DNA of 64,000 nt from CAYVUB01 sp964454675 (GCA_964454675.1 CAYVUB010000008.1:21520-85519), one strand, 5' to 3'. Positions 43,910-52,696 are shown, numbered from the stretch's first letter. Numbers and translations are program-made. Notes: generated by a model from the letters alone, not told the origin.

Positions 43910-45820
43910 TTACTCTATTCTGTTGTTTTTTATTTCATCAACAATTTCGGGGTTTAACAATGTAGAAGTATCCCCGAAGCTGGAGAAATCACCTTCGGCT
44001 ATTTTTCTTAAAATACGGCGCATGATTTTGCCTGAGCGTGTTTTGGGCAATCCCGATACAAACTGCATTTTGTCTAATTTTGCAATAGGCCCTATTTGAT
44101 CGGCAACCAATTGGTTGATTTCTTTTCTTAAATTATTCTGGTCTCTGCTTTCGCCTCGTTCTTTAAGAATAATGAATCCGTAAAGGGCATTTCCTTTAAT
44201 ATCATGAGGGTATCCTACAATCGCGCTTTCGGCAACAGCAGGATGCTCATTGATAGAATCTTCAATAGGTGCCGTACCAAGATTATGTCCGGATACAATG
44301 ACCACATCATCCATACGTCCTGTAATACGGTAGTAGCCTACTTCGTCACGCAATGCCCCGTCACCGGTAAAATATTTACCCGGGAAAGCCGTAAAATAGG
44401 TTTCTTTATAACGTTGATGATCACCCCATATAGTACGTGCAATTCCCGGCCATGCAAATTTAATACACAGACTGCCGACAACCTGGTTACCTTCTATTTC
44501 GTTACGTTTCTCATCCATCAATACAGGCTGGATTCCCGGTAACGGCAATGATGCATAGGTGGGTTTTGTAGGTGTAATGAATGGTAATGGCGAGATCATA
44601 ATACCGCCGGTTTCTGTTTGCCACCATGTATCAACCAGCGGACTCGTTTTTCTTCCTACATGGTCGTTGTACCAGTGCCATGCTTCTTCATTGATAGGTT
44701 CGCCCACAGAACCGATGACTTTTAATGATGATAAATTGTATTTGTCCACCCAATCCAGATTTTCTTTTGCTAATGCTCTGATAGCCGTAGGTGCTGTATA
44801 AAACTGTGTTACTTTGTGCTTGTCTATCACGTCCCAAAAGCGTCCAAAATCGGGATAAGAAGGAATTCCTTCAAACAATACGGTAGTTGCCCCGTTTAAC
44901 AACGGACCATAAACAATATAAGAATGTCCCGTAATCCAACCTATATCTGCCGTACACCAGTAAATATCATTTTCTTCGTAATTAAATACATTTTTAAACG
45001 TGTAACCTGTGTAAACCATATAACCTGCCGTGGTATGCAGCATTCCTTTTGGTTTTCCTGTAGAACCCGAAGTGTAAAGAATGAACAGCGGGTCTTCGGC
45101 ATCCATAATTTCTGCAACGTGGTCTGGTGCTGCTTTATCCAGTAGCGGTTGTATAAAAGCATCTCTGCCGTCCTGCATGTTTACTTCGGTATTTGTACGT
45201 TTTACCACCAATACTTTTTGTACACCCGACGTAGATTTTAATGCCTCATCAACAATGGATTTTAAAGCCACTGTTTTGTTACCTCTGTAGCCTCCATCGG
45301 CAGTTATAACCAATTTGCAATCGCAATCATTAATACGGGTTTCGACTGCTTTTGCCGAAAATCCGGCAAATATTACCGAGTGTACGGCACCTATTCTGGC
45401 GCAAGCCAAAACAGCTACGGCAAGCTCGGGAATCATGGGCAGATAAATGCATACCCTGTCGCCTTTGTTAATTCCTTGTTCTTTGAGCACATTTGCCATT
45501 TTGCAAACTCTTTCGTAAAGTTCGTTGTATGTGATATGCAAAGCTGCTTCATCCGGGTTATTGGGTTCAAAAATAATGGCTGTTTTAGTACCTCGTTTTG
45601 CCAAATGCCTGTCAACACAATTTTTCACGATGTTCACTTTTGCATTTACAAACCATTTGAATCTGGCTTCTTTCATATCTATGTCAAAAACTTTATCCCA
45701 TTTTTGATACCAGGTAAAATTTTCGCCGGCTACTCTATCCCAGAATTTTCTGGGTTCTCTAACCGATTTGTTGTACATCTTAAAATAGTGTTCTAAGCTT
45801 TTAACCTTGTAGTAACTCAT
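43910..45820 (-). CDS. acsA: Acetyl-CoA synthetase (AMP-forming)
   Basis: A 636-residue adenylate-forming enzyme making acetyl-CoA from acetate, ATP and CoA. Visible motifs are FILYTSGSTGKPKGML, DTWWQTETGG, YFTGDGALRDEVGYYRITGR and the regulatory lysine motif PKTRSGKIMRR near the C-terminus. Length is normal for the family. The start MSYYKVKSLEHYFKMY follows the common form. The gene is single and convergent with the VOC gene. Confidence 0.96.
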   Translation of the reverse strand: MSYYKVKSLEHYFKMYNKSVREPRKFWDRVAGENFTWYQKWDKVFDIDMKEARFKWFVNAKVNIVKNCVDRHLAKRGTKTAIIFEPNNPDEAALHITYNELYERVCKMANVLKEQGINKGDRVCIYLPMIPELAVAVLACARIGAVHSVIFAGFSAKAVETRINDCDCKLVITADGGYRGNKTVALKSIVDEALKSTSGVQKVLVVKRTNTEVNMQDGRDAFIQPLLDKAAPDHVAEIMDAEDPLFILYTSGSTGKPKGMLHTTAGYMVYTGYTFKNVFNYEENDIYWCTADIGWITGHSYIVYGPLLNGATTVLFEGIPSYPDFGRFWDVIDKHKVTQFYTAPTAIRALAKENLDWVDKYNLSSLKVIGSVGEPINEEAWHWYNDHVGRKTSPLVDTWWQTETGGIMISPLPFITPTKPTYASLPLPGIQPVLMDEKRNEIEGNQVVGSLCIKFAWPGIARTIWGDHQRYKETYFTAFPGKYFTGDGALRDEVGYYRITGRMDDVVIVSGHNLGTAPIEDSINEHPAVAESAIVGYPHDIKGNALYGFIILKERGESRDQNNLRKEINQLVADQIGPIAKLDKMQFVSGLPKTRSGKIMRRILRKIAEGDFSSFGDTSTLLNPEIVDEIKNNRIE

Positions 45821-45880
45821 AATCGTTTTATTATAATGAACTAATTTAGCAAATAATATGTTATATCCTAATCAAAATAA

Positions 45881-45928
45881 TATCGTATTAATAGCCGATA
45901 TATTAAATTATCGTTTAATTTTACGATA
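45881..45928. promoter_or_regulatory. Three TATCGTW boxes before the SatD gene
   Basis: TATCGTA at 45881-45887, TATCGTT at 45909-45915 and TACGATA (the same word inverted) at 45922-45928 lie in the 129-bp gap between acsA and the SatD gene. The SatD-like protein has a C-terminal HTH, so these may be its own operator sites. Confidence 0.4.
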
Positions 45929-45949
45929 TTTGAATAAATTTTTTAACAG

Positions 45950-46567
45950 ATGACAAGTATAATTACCGGAGATATTATAAAATCAGGGGATTTAAAACAC
46001 CCGAATATATGGCTGGATGCATTGAAAACTTCTTTGTCTTATTTAAACAAAGACAATAGCTATTGGGAATTGTACAGAGGTGATGGTTTTCAAATAGAAA
46101 TTAAAGATATACGCAAAAGTTTTGAAGCTGTTATTTACATAAAAGCTTCGTTAAAATGCAACAAACATCTGGATGCGCGTATATCTGTAGGTATTGGCAA
46201 AAAGTCGTTTACAGGAGAAACCATTGCAGAATCCAACGGGGAAGTTTTTCAGTTTTCGGGAGAAACTCTGGAACAATTAAAAAAAGAAAAAGTCAATTTG
46301 AAAATCAAAACCAAAAACCCTGAACTGGATAAAGAGCTTAACCTGTACTTCAAACTTGCTTTGGTCATTATGGATAACTGGTCTTCAAAAACTGCCGAAA
46401 TAGTAAAACTGTATTTGGAAAACCCCGATGCCAAACAAGAAGATTTGGGAAAAATGACAGGTATCACACAAAATACTGTAAGCGAACGGCAAAAACGTGC
46501 CTATCTCAACGAAATTTTAGAATTGAATACCATCTATAAAGAAAAAATAAGTACATTACTGTCATGA
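45950..46567 (+). CDS. SatD family protein with C-terminal helix-turn-helix
   Basis: A 205-residue protein. The N-terminal part (ITGDIIKSGDL, then YWELYRGDGFQIEI and ARISVGIGKK) is the SatD family core and has a nucleotide-cyclase-like look. The C-terminal 55 residues hold a sigma-like HTH (PDAKQEDLGKMTGITQNTVS). It overlaps the DUF3307 gene by 4 bp (ATGA). The pair SatD + DUF3307 recurs in many bacteria; function is not established. Confidence 0.85.
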   Translation: MTSIITGDIIKSGDLKHPNIWLDALKTSLSYLNKDNSYWELYRGDGFQIEIKDIRKSFEAVIYIKASLKCNKHLDARISVGIGKKSFTGETIAESNGEVFQFSGETLEQLKKEKVNLKIKTKNPELDKELNLYFKLALVIMDNWSSKTAEIVKLYLENPDAKQEDLGKMTGITQNTVSERQKRAYLNEILELNTIYKEKISTLLS

Positions 46568-47280
46568 TATTACTCACAAAACTCATACTGGCACACCTTA
46601 TCGGCGATTTTTTCCTCCAACCGCAATCGTGGGTTGAAGATAAGGAAGTGCAAAAATTAAAATCACCAAAACTATACATTCATATAGCTATACATATTGC
46701 GCTGTTATTTATTTTGATTTGGGATATGTCGCTTTGGGGTATGATTTTAACCATTGGAATATCACATTACATCATTGATGCTTTAAAACTTGTATTTCAA
46801 AACAAGAAAAACAGGCGGCTTTTATTTTTTATTGACCAGCTATTACATTTTGCCATGATTTTTACAGCTTACTCTTGCTTTACAGATTCCCGGTTTTCAA
46901 TAGATGCTTTTGTAACGCAGCAAAGTATGTTGCTATTGGTTTGCCTGTTATTTTTAACGCTACCGGTGTCTGTTGTCATGAAAGTAATCTTCTTAAAATG
47001 GGATGTTTCAAAAATTACTAACGGTAAAAAATCGCTTAAAGATGCCGGAAATTACATAGGAATCTTAGAGCGATTGTTAGTATTTGTTTTTGTGATTTTA
47101 GGCAGATGGGAAGCCGTCGGGTTTTTAATCACGGCAAAGTCTGTATTCAGATTCGGAGATTTGACTGCTTCCAAACGACGAAAACTTACCGAGTATGTCT
47201 TGATAGGCACATTAATCAGTTTTGGAATCGCCATTTTAACAGGGTTGATTTATTTGGCGGTTGCTCAAAATTTGGCATAA
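46564..47280 (+). CDS. DUF3307 integral membrane protein
   Basis: A 238-residue protein with about seven membrane helices. The N-terminus (LILAHLIGDFFLQPQSWVED) is the DUF3307 signature, with conserved His and Asp residues, and is followed by HIAIHIALLF and HYIIDALKL. It is translationally coupled to the SatD gene. The two probably act together, with SatD as regulator or cytoplasmic partner. Function unknown. Confidence 0.87.
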   Translation: MILLTKLILAHLIGDFFLQPQSWVEDKEVQKLKSPKLYIHIAIHIALLFILIWDMSLWGMILTIGISHYIIDALKLVFQNKKNRRLLFFIDQLLHFAMIFTAYSCFTDSRFSIDAFVTQQSMLLLVCLLFLTLPVSVVMKVIFLKWDVSKITNGKKSLKDAGNYIGILERLLVFVFVILGRWEAVGFLITAKSVFRFGDLTASKRRKLTEYVLIGTLISFGIAILTGLIYLAVAQNLA

Positions 47281-47282
47281 AA

Positions 47283-47309
47283 AAGAGGTTACTGATATAG
47301 TAACCTCTT
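47283..47309. terminator. Bidirectional terminator
   Basis: AAGAGGTTACT (47283-47293) pairs perfectly with AGTAACCTCTT (47299-47309), with T-rich sequence after it, between the convergent DUF3307 and T9SS cargo genes. Confidence 0.8.
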
Positions 47310-47331
47310 ATATGTTTTTATAAAAACAAAT

Positions 47332-48144
47332 TTATTGCTTCACAAAACGTTTGGTTTGTGTTCCACTGTCTGACGATACACGCATCAAATACACGCCGGT
47401 ATTCCATTTTGAAACATCAAAGGTTGAGCTTATCGAACTTAGGCTTTTGGTCATTATTTTCTTTCCTAACACATCAAACACATCCAGTTTCACATTTGCA
47501 GCACCATTAGGTAAACTGATGGTTATTTTTGATTTTGAAGGATTTGGAGAGATTTTGAAATCGTTTAAAGCAATATCTTGATTGCTTAATGTTAATGCTT
47601 GCGCGGTTGCTCCTTTATTGCTATAACCATGGTAATCTAATTCAAATGAATCAAACTGACCTTTTGCCCAAATCAAAATTAAAGCCGAAGCTTCTGAAGA
47701 AAACACATAATCATTAGGGTTTCCTGTATTGGGAAGCCTTGTTGCAACCAATGTTCTTACATTACCGGAAACTTCATTGGTTACAACAGTCCAATCTTGA
47801 ATAGCATCTAAAGAAGGAACATACCCCCAAGCGATATCTCCCGGACTATGAAAGTCTGTTCCATAATATCTATCTGTAAGTGTGGTGCCATCAAAAATAA
47901 CCACATCATCACCGGCTGTCATATAAAAAGGCTGTGTTGTTGAGCGGAAGCTCAAGCCCAACCAGCGGTCTGCCGGACCAACCATTGTTAAGGTCACTAA
48001 AGTTGATGTGACATCAACTCTGGCAGAATATTCTAAGTCTTCTGCATCGGACAACAACACCATTCCCGTAGAATAGGTTTGGGAAAATATTGATGTTGAT
48101 AGAGTCATAAAAAAACCAAATAAAGCAAGTGTAATTTTTTTCAT
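47332..48144 (-). CDS. DOMON-like protein with type IX secretion sorting domain
   Basis: A 270-residue secreted protein. The signal peptide ends near STSIFSQ (residue 22). Residues about 25-180 form a beta-rich domain that resembles a DOMON domain (DRWLGLSFRST, then GDDVVIFDGTTLTDRYY), a class that often binds haem or sugars. Residues about 195-270 are a type A T9SS C-terminal domain (FKISPNPSKSKITISLP, VYLMRVSSDSGTQTKRFVKQ). It should be exported through the Por secretion system and released or anchored on the surface. It starts 5 bp after the stop of the ankyrin gene. Confidence 0.85.
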   Translation of the reverse strand: MKKITLALFGFFMTLSTSIFSQTYSTGMVLLSDAEDLEYSARVDVTSTLVTLTMVGPADRWLGLSFRSTTQPFYMTAGDDVVIFDGTTLTDRYYGTDFHSPGDIAWGYVPSLDAIQDWTVVTNEVSGNVRTLVATRLPNTGNPNDYVFSSEASALILIWAKGQFDSFELDYHGYSNKGATAQALTLSNQDIALNDFKISPNPSKSKITISLPNGAANVKLDVFDVLGKKIMTKSLSSISSTFDVSKWNTGVYLMRVSSDSGTQTKRFVKQ

Positions 48145-48149
48145 GTGTA

Positions 48150-48674
48150 TTAATTTTTATTCAAAAGTAATATTATATCTTCATTTTTTGTCATTTCAGC
48201 ATAATCCATTGCTGTTTTTTCTCTGTAATCTTTGGCAGTTGTATCTGCATTGGCGTTTACCAGCAGCCTTACAGTCTCTGCGTCATTCATCATCACGGCA
48301 TAATGTAACGGTGTTGTGCCGTTTGTATCTGCTATATCCGGGTTTGCTCCTGCTTTTAATAATACCCGGACAATTTCTTTTCTGCCTTTAAAAACCGCTG
48401 CTGTCAACGGTGTACCGTATTTGCTGTTTCCATTAATACTGTTAACCTTATCTATTAAAAAAAGAGCAACATCAATATTACCATTATAAGCTGCCAAAGT
48501 CAGAGGCTTATAACCATGCTCGTTAACGGCATTGATGGTATCAGCATTGATACTCATTAATGCTTTGAGTTCTTCAACACTGCCTGAGCGTGCCACATCA
48601 AAAATGTTTTTTTGAGAAAACATCATCAACGGCATCAACAAATATCCTGATAGAAAGAGATACTTTAGGTTCAT
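48150..48674 (-). CDS. Exported ankyrin-repeat protein
   Basis: A 174-residue protein with a signal peptide (MNLKYLFLSGYLLMPLMMFSQ) and four to five ankyrin repeats (NEHGYKPLTLAAYNGNIDVA, SKYGTPLTAAVFKGRKEIV, DTNGTTPLHYAVMMNDAETV, DYREKTAMDYAEMTKNEDII). It probably folds in the periplasm and binds a partner protein. The operon with the DOMON/T9SS gene suggests that partner is linked to the secreted protein. Confidence 0.88.
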   Translation of the reverse strand: MNLKYLFLSGYLLMPLMMFSQKNIFDVARSGSVEELKALMSINADTINAVNEHGYKPLTLAAYNGNIDVALFLIDKVNSINGNSKYGTPLTAAVFKGRKEIVRVLLKAGANPDIADTNGTTPLHYAVMMNDAETVRLLVNANADTTAKDYREKTAMDYAEMTKNEDIILLLNKN

Positions 48675-48751
48675 TAGATAGATTTGACTTTCAACATGGC
48701 TAAAGTAATACTAATTAACCACATACGGTTGCAGTTCATCGAATAAATGTG

Positions 48752-48853
48752 TTATTTACTCAAATACATCTTGCGACGGGAATAAAGCTCGTAAAACTCA
48801 TCGTCTTTTAAACTGTCGATAACCAAAATGCTTTCGCCTGTACTTTTCATTTC
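48752..48853 (-). pseudogene. Remnant copy of the carB 3' end
   Basis: These 102 bp match the last 34 codons (with stop) of carB at 49481-49582, with 12 mismatches by my count (88 percent). It encodes EMKSTGESILVIDS, then LKDDEFYELYSRR, then KMYLSK and stop. Only two residues differ from CarB, so most changes are silent. There is no start codon and homology ends sharply at 48853. It is the left flank of the toxin-antitoxin cassette and looks like the original carB tail displaced by insertion. Confidence 0.9.
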
Positions 48854-48888
48854 GGTATCTCTTTGTGTTTTATGCTTTTATTTTTTTA

Positions 48889-48900
48889 TTACATTTGTAA
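48889..48900 (+). promoter_or_regulatory. Promoter and palindromic operator of the toxin-antitoxin genes
   Basis: TTACATTTGTAA is a palindrome (TTACA/TGTAA) that also contains TACATTTG, a match to the -7 element TAnnTTTG (48890-48897). The antitoxin ATG at 48902 follows at once, so the mRNA would be leaderless or nearly so. Autoregulation by the antitoxin is likely. Confidence 0.55.
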
Positions 48901-48901
48901 T

Positions 48902-49129
48902 ATGAGTACAGTAGAATTAAAAAATAAAATTCAAGGTTTTTTAGAACAGGCAGATGAACGTATCCTGAATATTGTAAACAGTGTTTTTGAAAACTACTAC
49001 CAACAAGAGCAAGTCGCCTTTCATCCTGACGGAACTCCTATGTCCAGAAAGGAATATAAAGATGCTCTTGATATTGCAGAAAAGCAGATTAAAGAAGGAG
49101 ATTATATTTCTGTAGAAGATTTTGAATAA
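48902..49129 (+). CDS. Antitoxin of a RelE/ParE-type module
   Basis: A 75-residue acidic protein beginning MSTVELKNKIQGFLEQADER, with a helical N-terminus and a short charged C-terminus (EKQIKEGDYISVEDFE), as in small Bacteroidota antitoxins paired with RelE/ParE toxins. A longer frame to 48863 adds hydrophobic residues and is rejected, because a palindromic promoter lies directly before ATG 48902. The toxin gene starts 12 bp later. The C-terminal part probably wraps the toxin and the N-terminal part binds the operator. Confidence 0.82.
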   Translation: MSTVELKNKIQGFLEQADERILNIVNSVFENYYQQEQVAFHPDGTPMSRKEYKDALDIAEKQIKEGDYISVEDFE

Positions 49130-49141
49130 TTCGGAACTGCA

Positions 49142-49423
49142 ATGCCTGAAAAAGTTCGTAAAGTTGTTTGGACACGTCAAGCCAGAGAATCTCTGACAGC
49201 TATTTTAGAATACCGATATGCCGAAATCCCTTCTGCATATAAAATTGTGCGGACTGATATTATTCAGGCATCCAAAAATATTGTGTTTTCTCAACAATTT
49301 CAAAAAGATGATATTTTCCCCGAATACAGAAGGGTTATTGTGAGGGACTATAAAATTTTGTACAAAGAGGTAGATGCTGTTGTTTATGTTTTAAATGTTG
49401 TTTGCACAAAGGCCGGCAGTTAG
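49142..49423 (+). CDS. RelE/ParE-family toxin
   Basis: A 93-residue basic protein of the RelE/ParE fold: KVVWTRQARESLTAILEYRY at the N-terminus, then FPEYRRVIVRDYKILYKE and a final VVYVLNVVCT strand. The family kills or arrests by mRNA cleavage (RelE) or gyrase poisoning (ParE); the exact activity cannot be assigned. It forms an operon with the antitoxin, and the pair lies between two copies of the carB 3' end. Confidence 0.88.
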   Translation: MPEKVRKVVWTRQARESLTAILEYRYAEIPSAYKIVRTDIIQASKNIVFSQQFQKDDIFPEYRRVIVRDYKILYKEVDAVVYVLNVVCTKAGS

Positions 49424-49480
49424 GTACTCTACAAAAGATTCTCCTGCTATTCTGACACTTCGGGGATTTAACTTCGCAAC

Positions 49481-52333
49481 TTACTTACTCAAATACATCT
49501 TTCTACGCGAATAAAGATTGTAAAACTCATCGTCTTTTAAACTATCAATAAACAAGATGCTTTCGCCTGTAGATTTCATTTCCGGACCTAATTTTTTATT
49601 CACATTAGGGAATTTATTGAACGAAAATACCGGTTGCTTGATTGCGTAGCCGTCTAATTGCGGTTTGAAATTAAAATCGGTAAGTTTATTTTCGCCCAAC
49701 ATGATTTTTGTAGCATAATTCACATACGGCTCTTTATAGGCTTTTGAGATAAAAGGAACCGTTCTTGAAGCTCTCGGATTGGCTTCTATGATGTAAACAA
49801 TATCATCTTTTATGGCAAACTGAATATTGATTAACCCTACAGTATTTAATGCCAGTGCTATTTTTTTTGTATGATCTTTGATTTGCTGCATAACAAATTC
49901 GCCCAAATTGAACGGTGGCAACGTCGCATTACTATCGCCCGAATGAATACCACATGGCTCAATATGTTCCATAATTCCTATGATATACACATTTTCACCG
50001 TCGCAAATAGCATCGGCTTCAGCCTCAATGGCGCCATCGAGATAATGATCCAAAAGCAATTTGTTATCAGGCATCTGACGTAATAAATCCACAACATGCT
50101 CTTCCAGTTCTTTTTTATTGATAACGATTTTCATGCCCTGACCACCTAAAACATACGATGGTCTTACCAAAATCGGGAAATCCAAAACGTCTGCAATGGC
50201 AAGAGCTTCGTCAGCATTTGTAGCCACATCAAACTCAGGATACGGAATGTTGTTTTCCTTCAATAAGGTTGAAAAACTGCCGCGATCTTCGGCTAAATCT
50301 AAAGATTTATAAGTAGTTCCGATGATTTTGATGCCGTATCTGTCTAATTTTTCAGCCAGTTTTAAGGCGGTTTGACCACCGAGCTGCACAATAACGCCTT
50401 CGGGTTTTTCATGGCGGATGATGTCGTAAATATGTTCCCAGAATACGGGTTCAAAATAGAGTTTATCAGAAATATCAAAATCTGTGGAAACAGTTTCAGG
50501 ATTACAATTGATCATAATGGTTTCGTAACCACATTCTGCAGCAGCGAGAACACCATGAACACAACAGTAGTCAAACTCAATACCTTGCCCGATACGGTTT
50601 GGCCCCGAACCAAGAACGATGATTTTCTTTTTATCGGATACCACACTTTCATTGGCTGATTCTCGCTTTCCATCAGCGGTTTCCACTTCATTTTCAAACG
50701 TTGAATAATAATATGGTGTTTGTGCTTTAAACTCTGCCGCACAGGTATCTACCAGTTTATAAACACGTTTGATGCTGTATTCGTCTCGTTTTTTATACAC
50801 CTGGCTTTCTAAACAGCCTAACATGTGCGCTATTTGTCTATCGCCATAACCTTTTTGCTTGGCTTCTAACAATAAATCGCGTTCAATGGTATTGATATTG
50901 AATCGGGAAATTTCTTTTTCAAGATGATACAATTCTTCATATTGTTTGAGGAACCACATATCTATTTTTGTGATTTCGTGAATACGGCTCAATGGAATTC
51001 CCATTTGAATGGCGTCATAAATCACAAATACTCTGTCCCAACTGGCATGGGTTAATTTATCGATAATCTGGTCATAATCTTTATAGCCTTTTCCGTCTGC
51101 TCCAAGTCCGTTGCGTTTTATTTCAAGTGATTGTGTTGCTTTATGAAGTGCTTCTTGGAATGAGCGTCCTATTGCCATCACCTCGCCTACCGCTTTCATT
51201 TGCAAACCTAAAGTTCTATCTGAACCTTCAAATTTGTCAAAGTTCCAACGCGGAATTTTCACTACCACATAATCTAAAGTTGGTTCAAATAATGCCGATG
51301 TTGATTTGGTAATTTGGTTACTTAATTCATCTAAATTGTAACCAATGGCCAATTTTGCAGCAATCTTCGCAATTGGATAACCCGTAGCTTTACTCGCCAA
51401 TGCTGACGAACGCGATACACGCGGATTGATTTCTATGGCAATGATATCTTCATTTTCATCGGGGCTCACGGCAAATTGCACATTACAACCGCCAGCAAAA
51501 TCGCCAATGCTACGCATCATGTGAATGGCCATATCACGCATACGCTGAAACGTTCTGTCAGACAAAGTCATAGCCGGTGCCACTGTGATAGAATCACCTG
51601 TGTGAATGCCCATTGGGTCAAAATTTTCAATGGTACATATAATGACAACGTTGTCATTTCTATCTCTCAATAATTCCAATTCGTATTCTTTCCAACCTAT
51701 CAAGGCTTTGTCAATCATTACTTCGTGAATTGGCGATACTTCCAAACCGCGTGTCAACAATTCGTCAAATTGTGATTCGTTGTGAACAAACGACGCGCCT
51801 TCTCCACCAAGTGTGTATGATGCCCTGATTACCAATGGGAAACCAAATTCCTGAGCGATTTCTTTTCCTTTTAAATAGGATGTTGCCGTGGCTTGCGGTG
51901 CCATTGGGATACCAATTTTCAGCATCAATTCCCTGAATTTTTCACGGTCTTCGGTAATATTAATCGCATCAATATCAACACCTATGATATTGACATTAAA
52001 ATCATTCCAAATACCTTTTTCGCCGGCTTCAATACATAAATTTAAGGCTGTTTGTCCACCCATAGTTGGCAGAACGGCATCAATTTGTGGGTGTTCTTTT
52101 AATATTTTTATAAGTGATTTTGTGGTAAGTGGCAATAAATACACATGATCTGCCATGGTTGGATCGGTCATGATGGTTGCCGGATTGGAATTGATAAGAA
52201 TGGTTTCAATACCATCTTCTCTTAGTGAGCGTAAGGCCTGAGTTCCGGAGTAATCAAATTCGCAGGCTTGGCCAATAATGATTGGTCCAGAACCGATAAT
52301 AAGTACAGAATTGATGTTGTTGTTTTTTGGCAT
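49481..52333 (-). CDS. carB: Carbamoyl-phosphate synthase large subunit
   Basis: A 950-residue enzyme of arginine and pyrimidine synthesis. It has two ATP-grasp halves: VLIIGSGPIIIGQACEFDYSG opens the first and IIVLGSGPNRIGQGIEFDYC the second. Each half has the IEINPRVSRSS or IIEANPRASRTV metal loop. It is shorter than the E. coli enzyme because the C-terminal allosteric domain is lacking, as in many Bacteroidota. The frame reaches 52378, but ATG at 52333 (MPKNNNINSV) follows a -7 element and is preferred. Its last 34 codons are duplicated at 48752-48853. Confidence 0.96.
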   Translation of the reverse strand: MPKNNNINSVLIIGSGPIIIGQACEFDYSGTQALRSLREDGIETILINSNPATIMTDPTMADHVYLLPLTTKSLIKILKEHPQIDAVLPTMGGQTALNLCIEAGEKGIWNDFNVNIIGVDIDAINITEDREKFRELMLKIGIPMAPQATATSYLKGKEIAQEFGFPLVIRASYTLGGEGASFVHNESQFDELLTRGLEVSPIHEVMIDKALIGWKEYELELLRDRNDNVVIICTIENFDPMGIHTGDSITVAPAMTLSDRTFQRMRDMAIHMMRSIGDFAGGCNVQFAVSPDENEDIIAIEINPRVSRSSALASKATGYPIAKIAAKLAIGYNLDELSNQITKSTSALFEPTLDYVVVKIPRWNFDKFEGSDRTLGLQMKAVGEVMAIGRSFQEALHKATQSLEIKRNGLGADGKGYKDYDQIIDKLTHASWDRVFVIYDAIQMGIPLSRIHEITKIDMWFLKQYEELYHLEKEISRFNINTIERDLLLEAKQKGYGDRQIAHMLGCLESQVYKKRDEYSIKRVYKLVDTCAAEFKAQTPYYYSTFENEVETADGKRESANESVVSDKKKIIVLGSGPNRIGQGIEFDYCCVHGVLAAAECGYETIMINCNPETVSTDFDISDKLYFEPVFWEHIYDIIRHEKPEGVIVQLGGQTALKLAEKLDRYGIKIIGTTYKSLDLAEDRGSFSTLLKENNIPYPEFDVATNADEALAIADVLDFPILVRPSYVLGGQGMKIVINKKELEEHVVDLLRQMPDNKLLLDHYLDGAIEAEADAICDGENVYIIGIMEHIEPCGIHSGDSNATLPPFNLGEFVMQQIKDHTKKIALALNTVGLINIQFAIKDDIVYIIEANPRASRTVPFISKAYKEPYVNYATKIMLGENKLTDFNFKPQLDGYAIKQPVFSFNKFPNVNKKLGPEMKSTGESILFIDSLKDDEFYNLYSRRKMYLSK

Positions 52334-52352
52334 TGTGCTGATTTTGGTGTTG

Positions 52353-52360
52353 CAAAAATA
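52353..52360 (-). promoter_or_regulatory. -7 element for carB
   Basis: On the minus strand the sequence is TATTTTTG, a match to TAnnTTTG, 20 bp before the ATG at 52333. A TTTG (52376-52379) lies 15 bp further upstream, shorter than the usual 19-bp spacing. Confidence 0.5.
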
Positions 52361-52380
52361 GATATGATATAGGTACAAAA

Positions 52381-52408
52381 AAAGGCGTTACACCTAAGTA
52401 ACACCTTT
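52381..52408 (-). terminator. Intrinsic terminator after rpmH
   Basis: AAAGGCGTTAC (52381-52391) pairs with GTAACACCTTT (52398-52408), with one mismatch and a 6-base loop. On the minus strand a run of T follows, so it ends rpmH transcription before carB. Confidence 0.8.
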
Positions 52409-52430
52409 AAATATCAACAATTGTTAATCA

Positions 52431-52592
52431 TTATTTTTTATGTCTTGATTCAGAAGATACTGTTAATTTCTTTCTTCCTTTTGCTCTTCTACGCGCAAGG
52501 ACTTTTCTTCCATTGGCAGAAGCCATTCTTTCTCTAAAACCGTGTTTGTTTCTTCTTTTTCTTTTTGATGGTTGAAACGTTCTTTTGCTCAT
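52431..52592 (-). CDS. rpmH: Ribosomal protein bL34
   Basis: A 53-residue, very basic protein read directly from the sequence: MSKRTFQPSKRKRRNKHGFR at the start, then ERMASANGRKVLARRRAKGR, ending SSESRHKK. This is the invariant L34 pattern, and length matches the family. L34 is part of the large ribosomal subunit. It has its own perfect promoter and terminator, and no rnpA or dnaA gene is nearby. Confidence 0.97.
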   Translation of the reverse strand: MSKRTFQPSKRKRRNKHGFRERMASANGRKVLARRRAKGRKKLTVSSESRHKK

Positions 52593-52665
52593 TGTCGTGT
52601 ATCTTTAAAATCGTCGTTGTATTAACTAAAAATATATATTATGTGGCTCTTTCAAAAACCGCGTG

Positions 52666-52696
52666 CAAATATACAAAGACTTTTTACTCTGGCAAA
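52666..52696 (-). promoter_or_regulatory. Complete Bacteroidota promoter for rpmH
   Basis: On the minus strand TTTG (52693-52696) is the -33 element, and TATATTTG (52666-52673) is the -7 element, with the canonical spacing of 19 bp. The leader to the rpmH ATG is about 65 nt. Confidence 0.8.
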
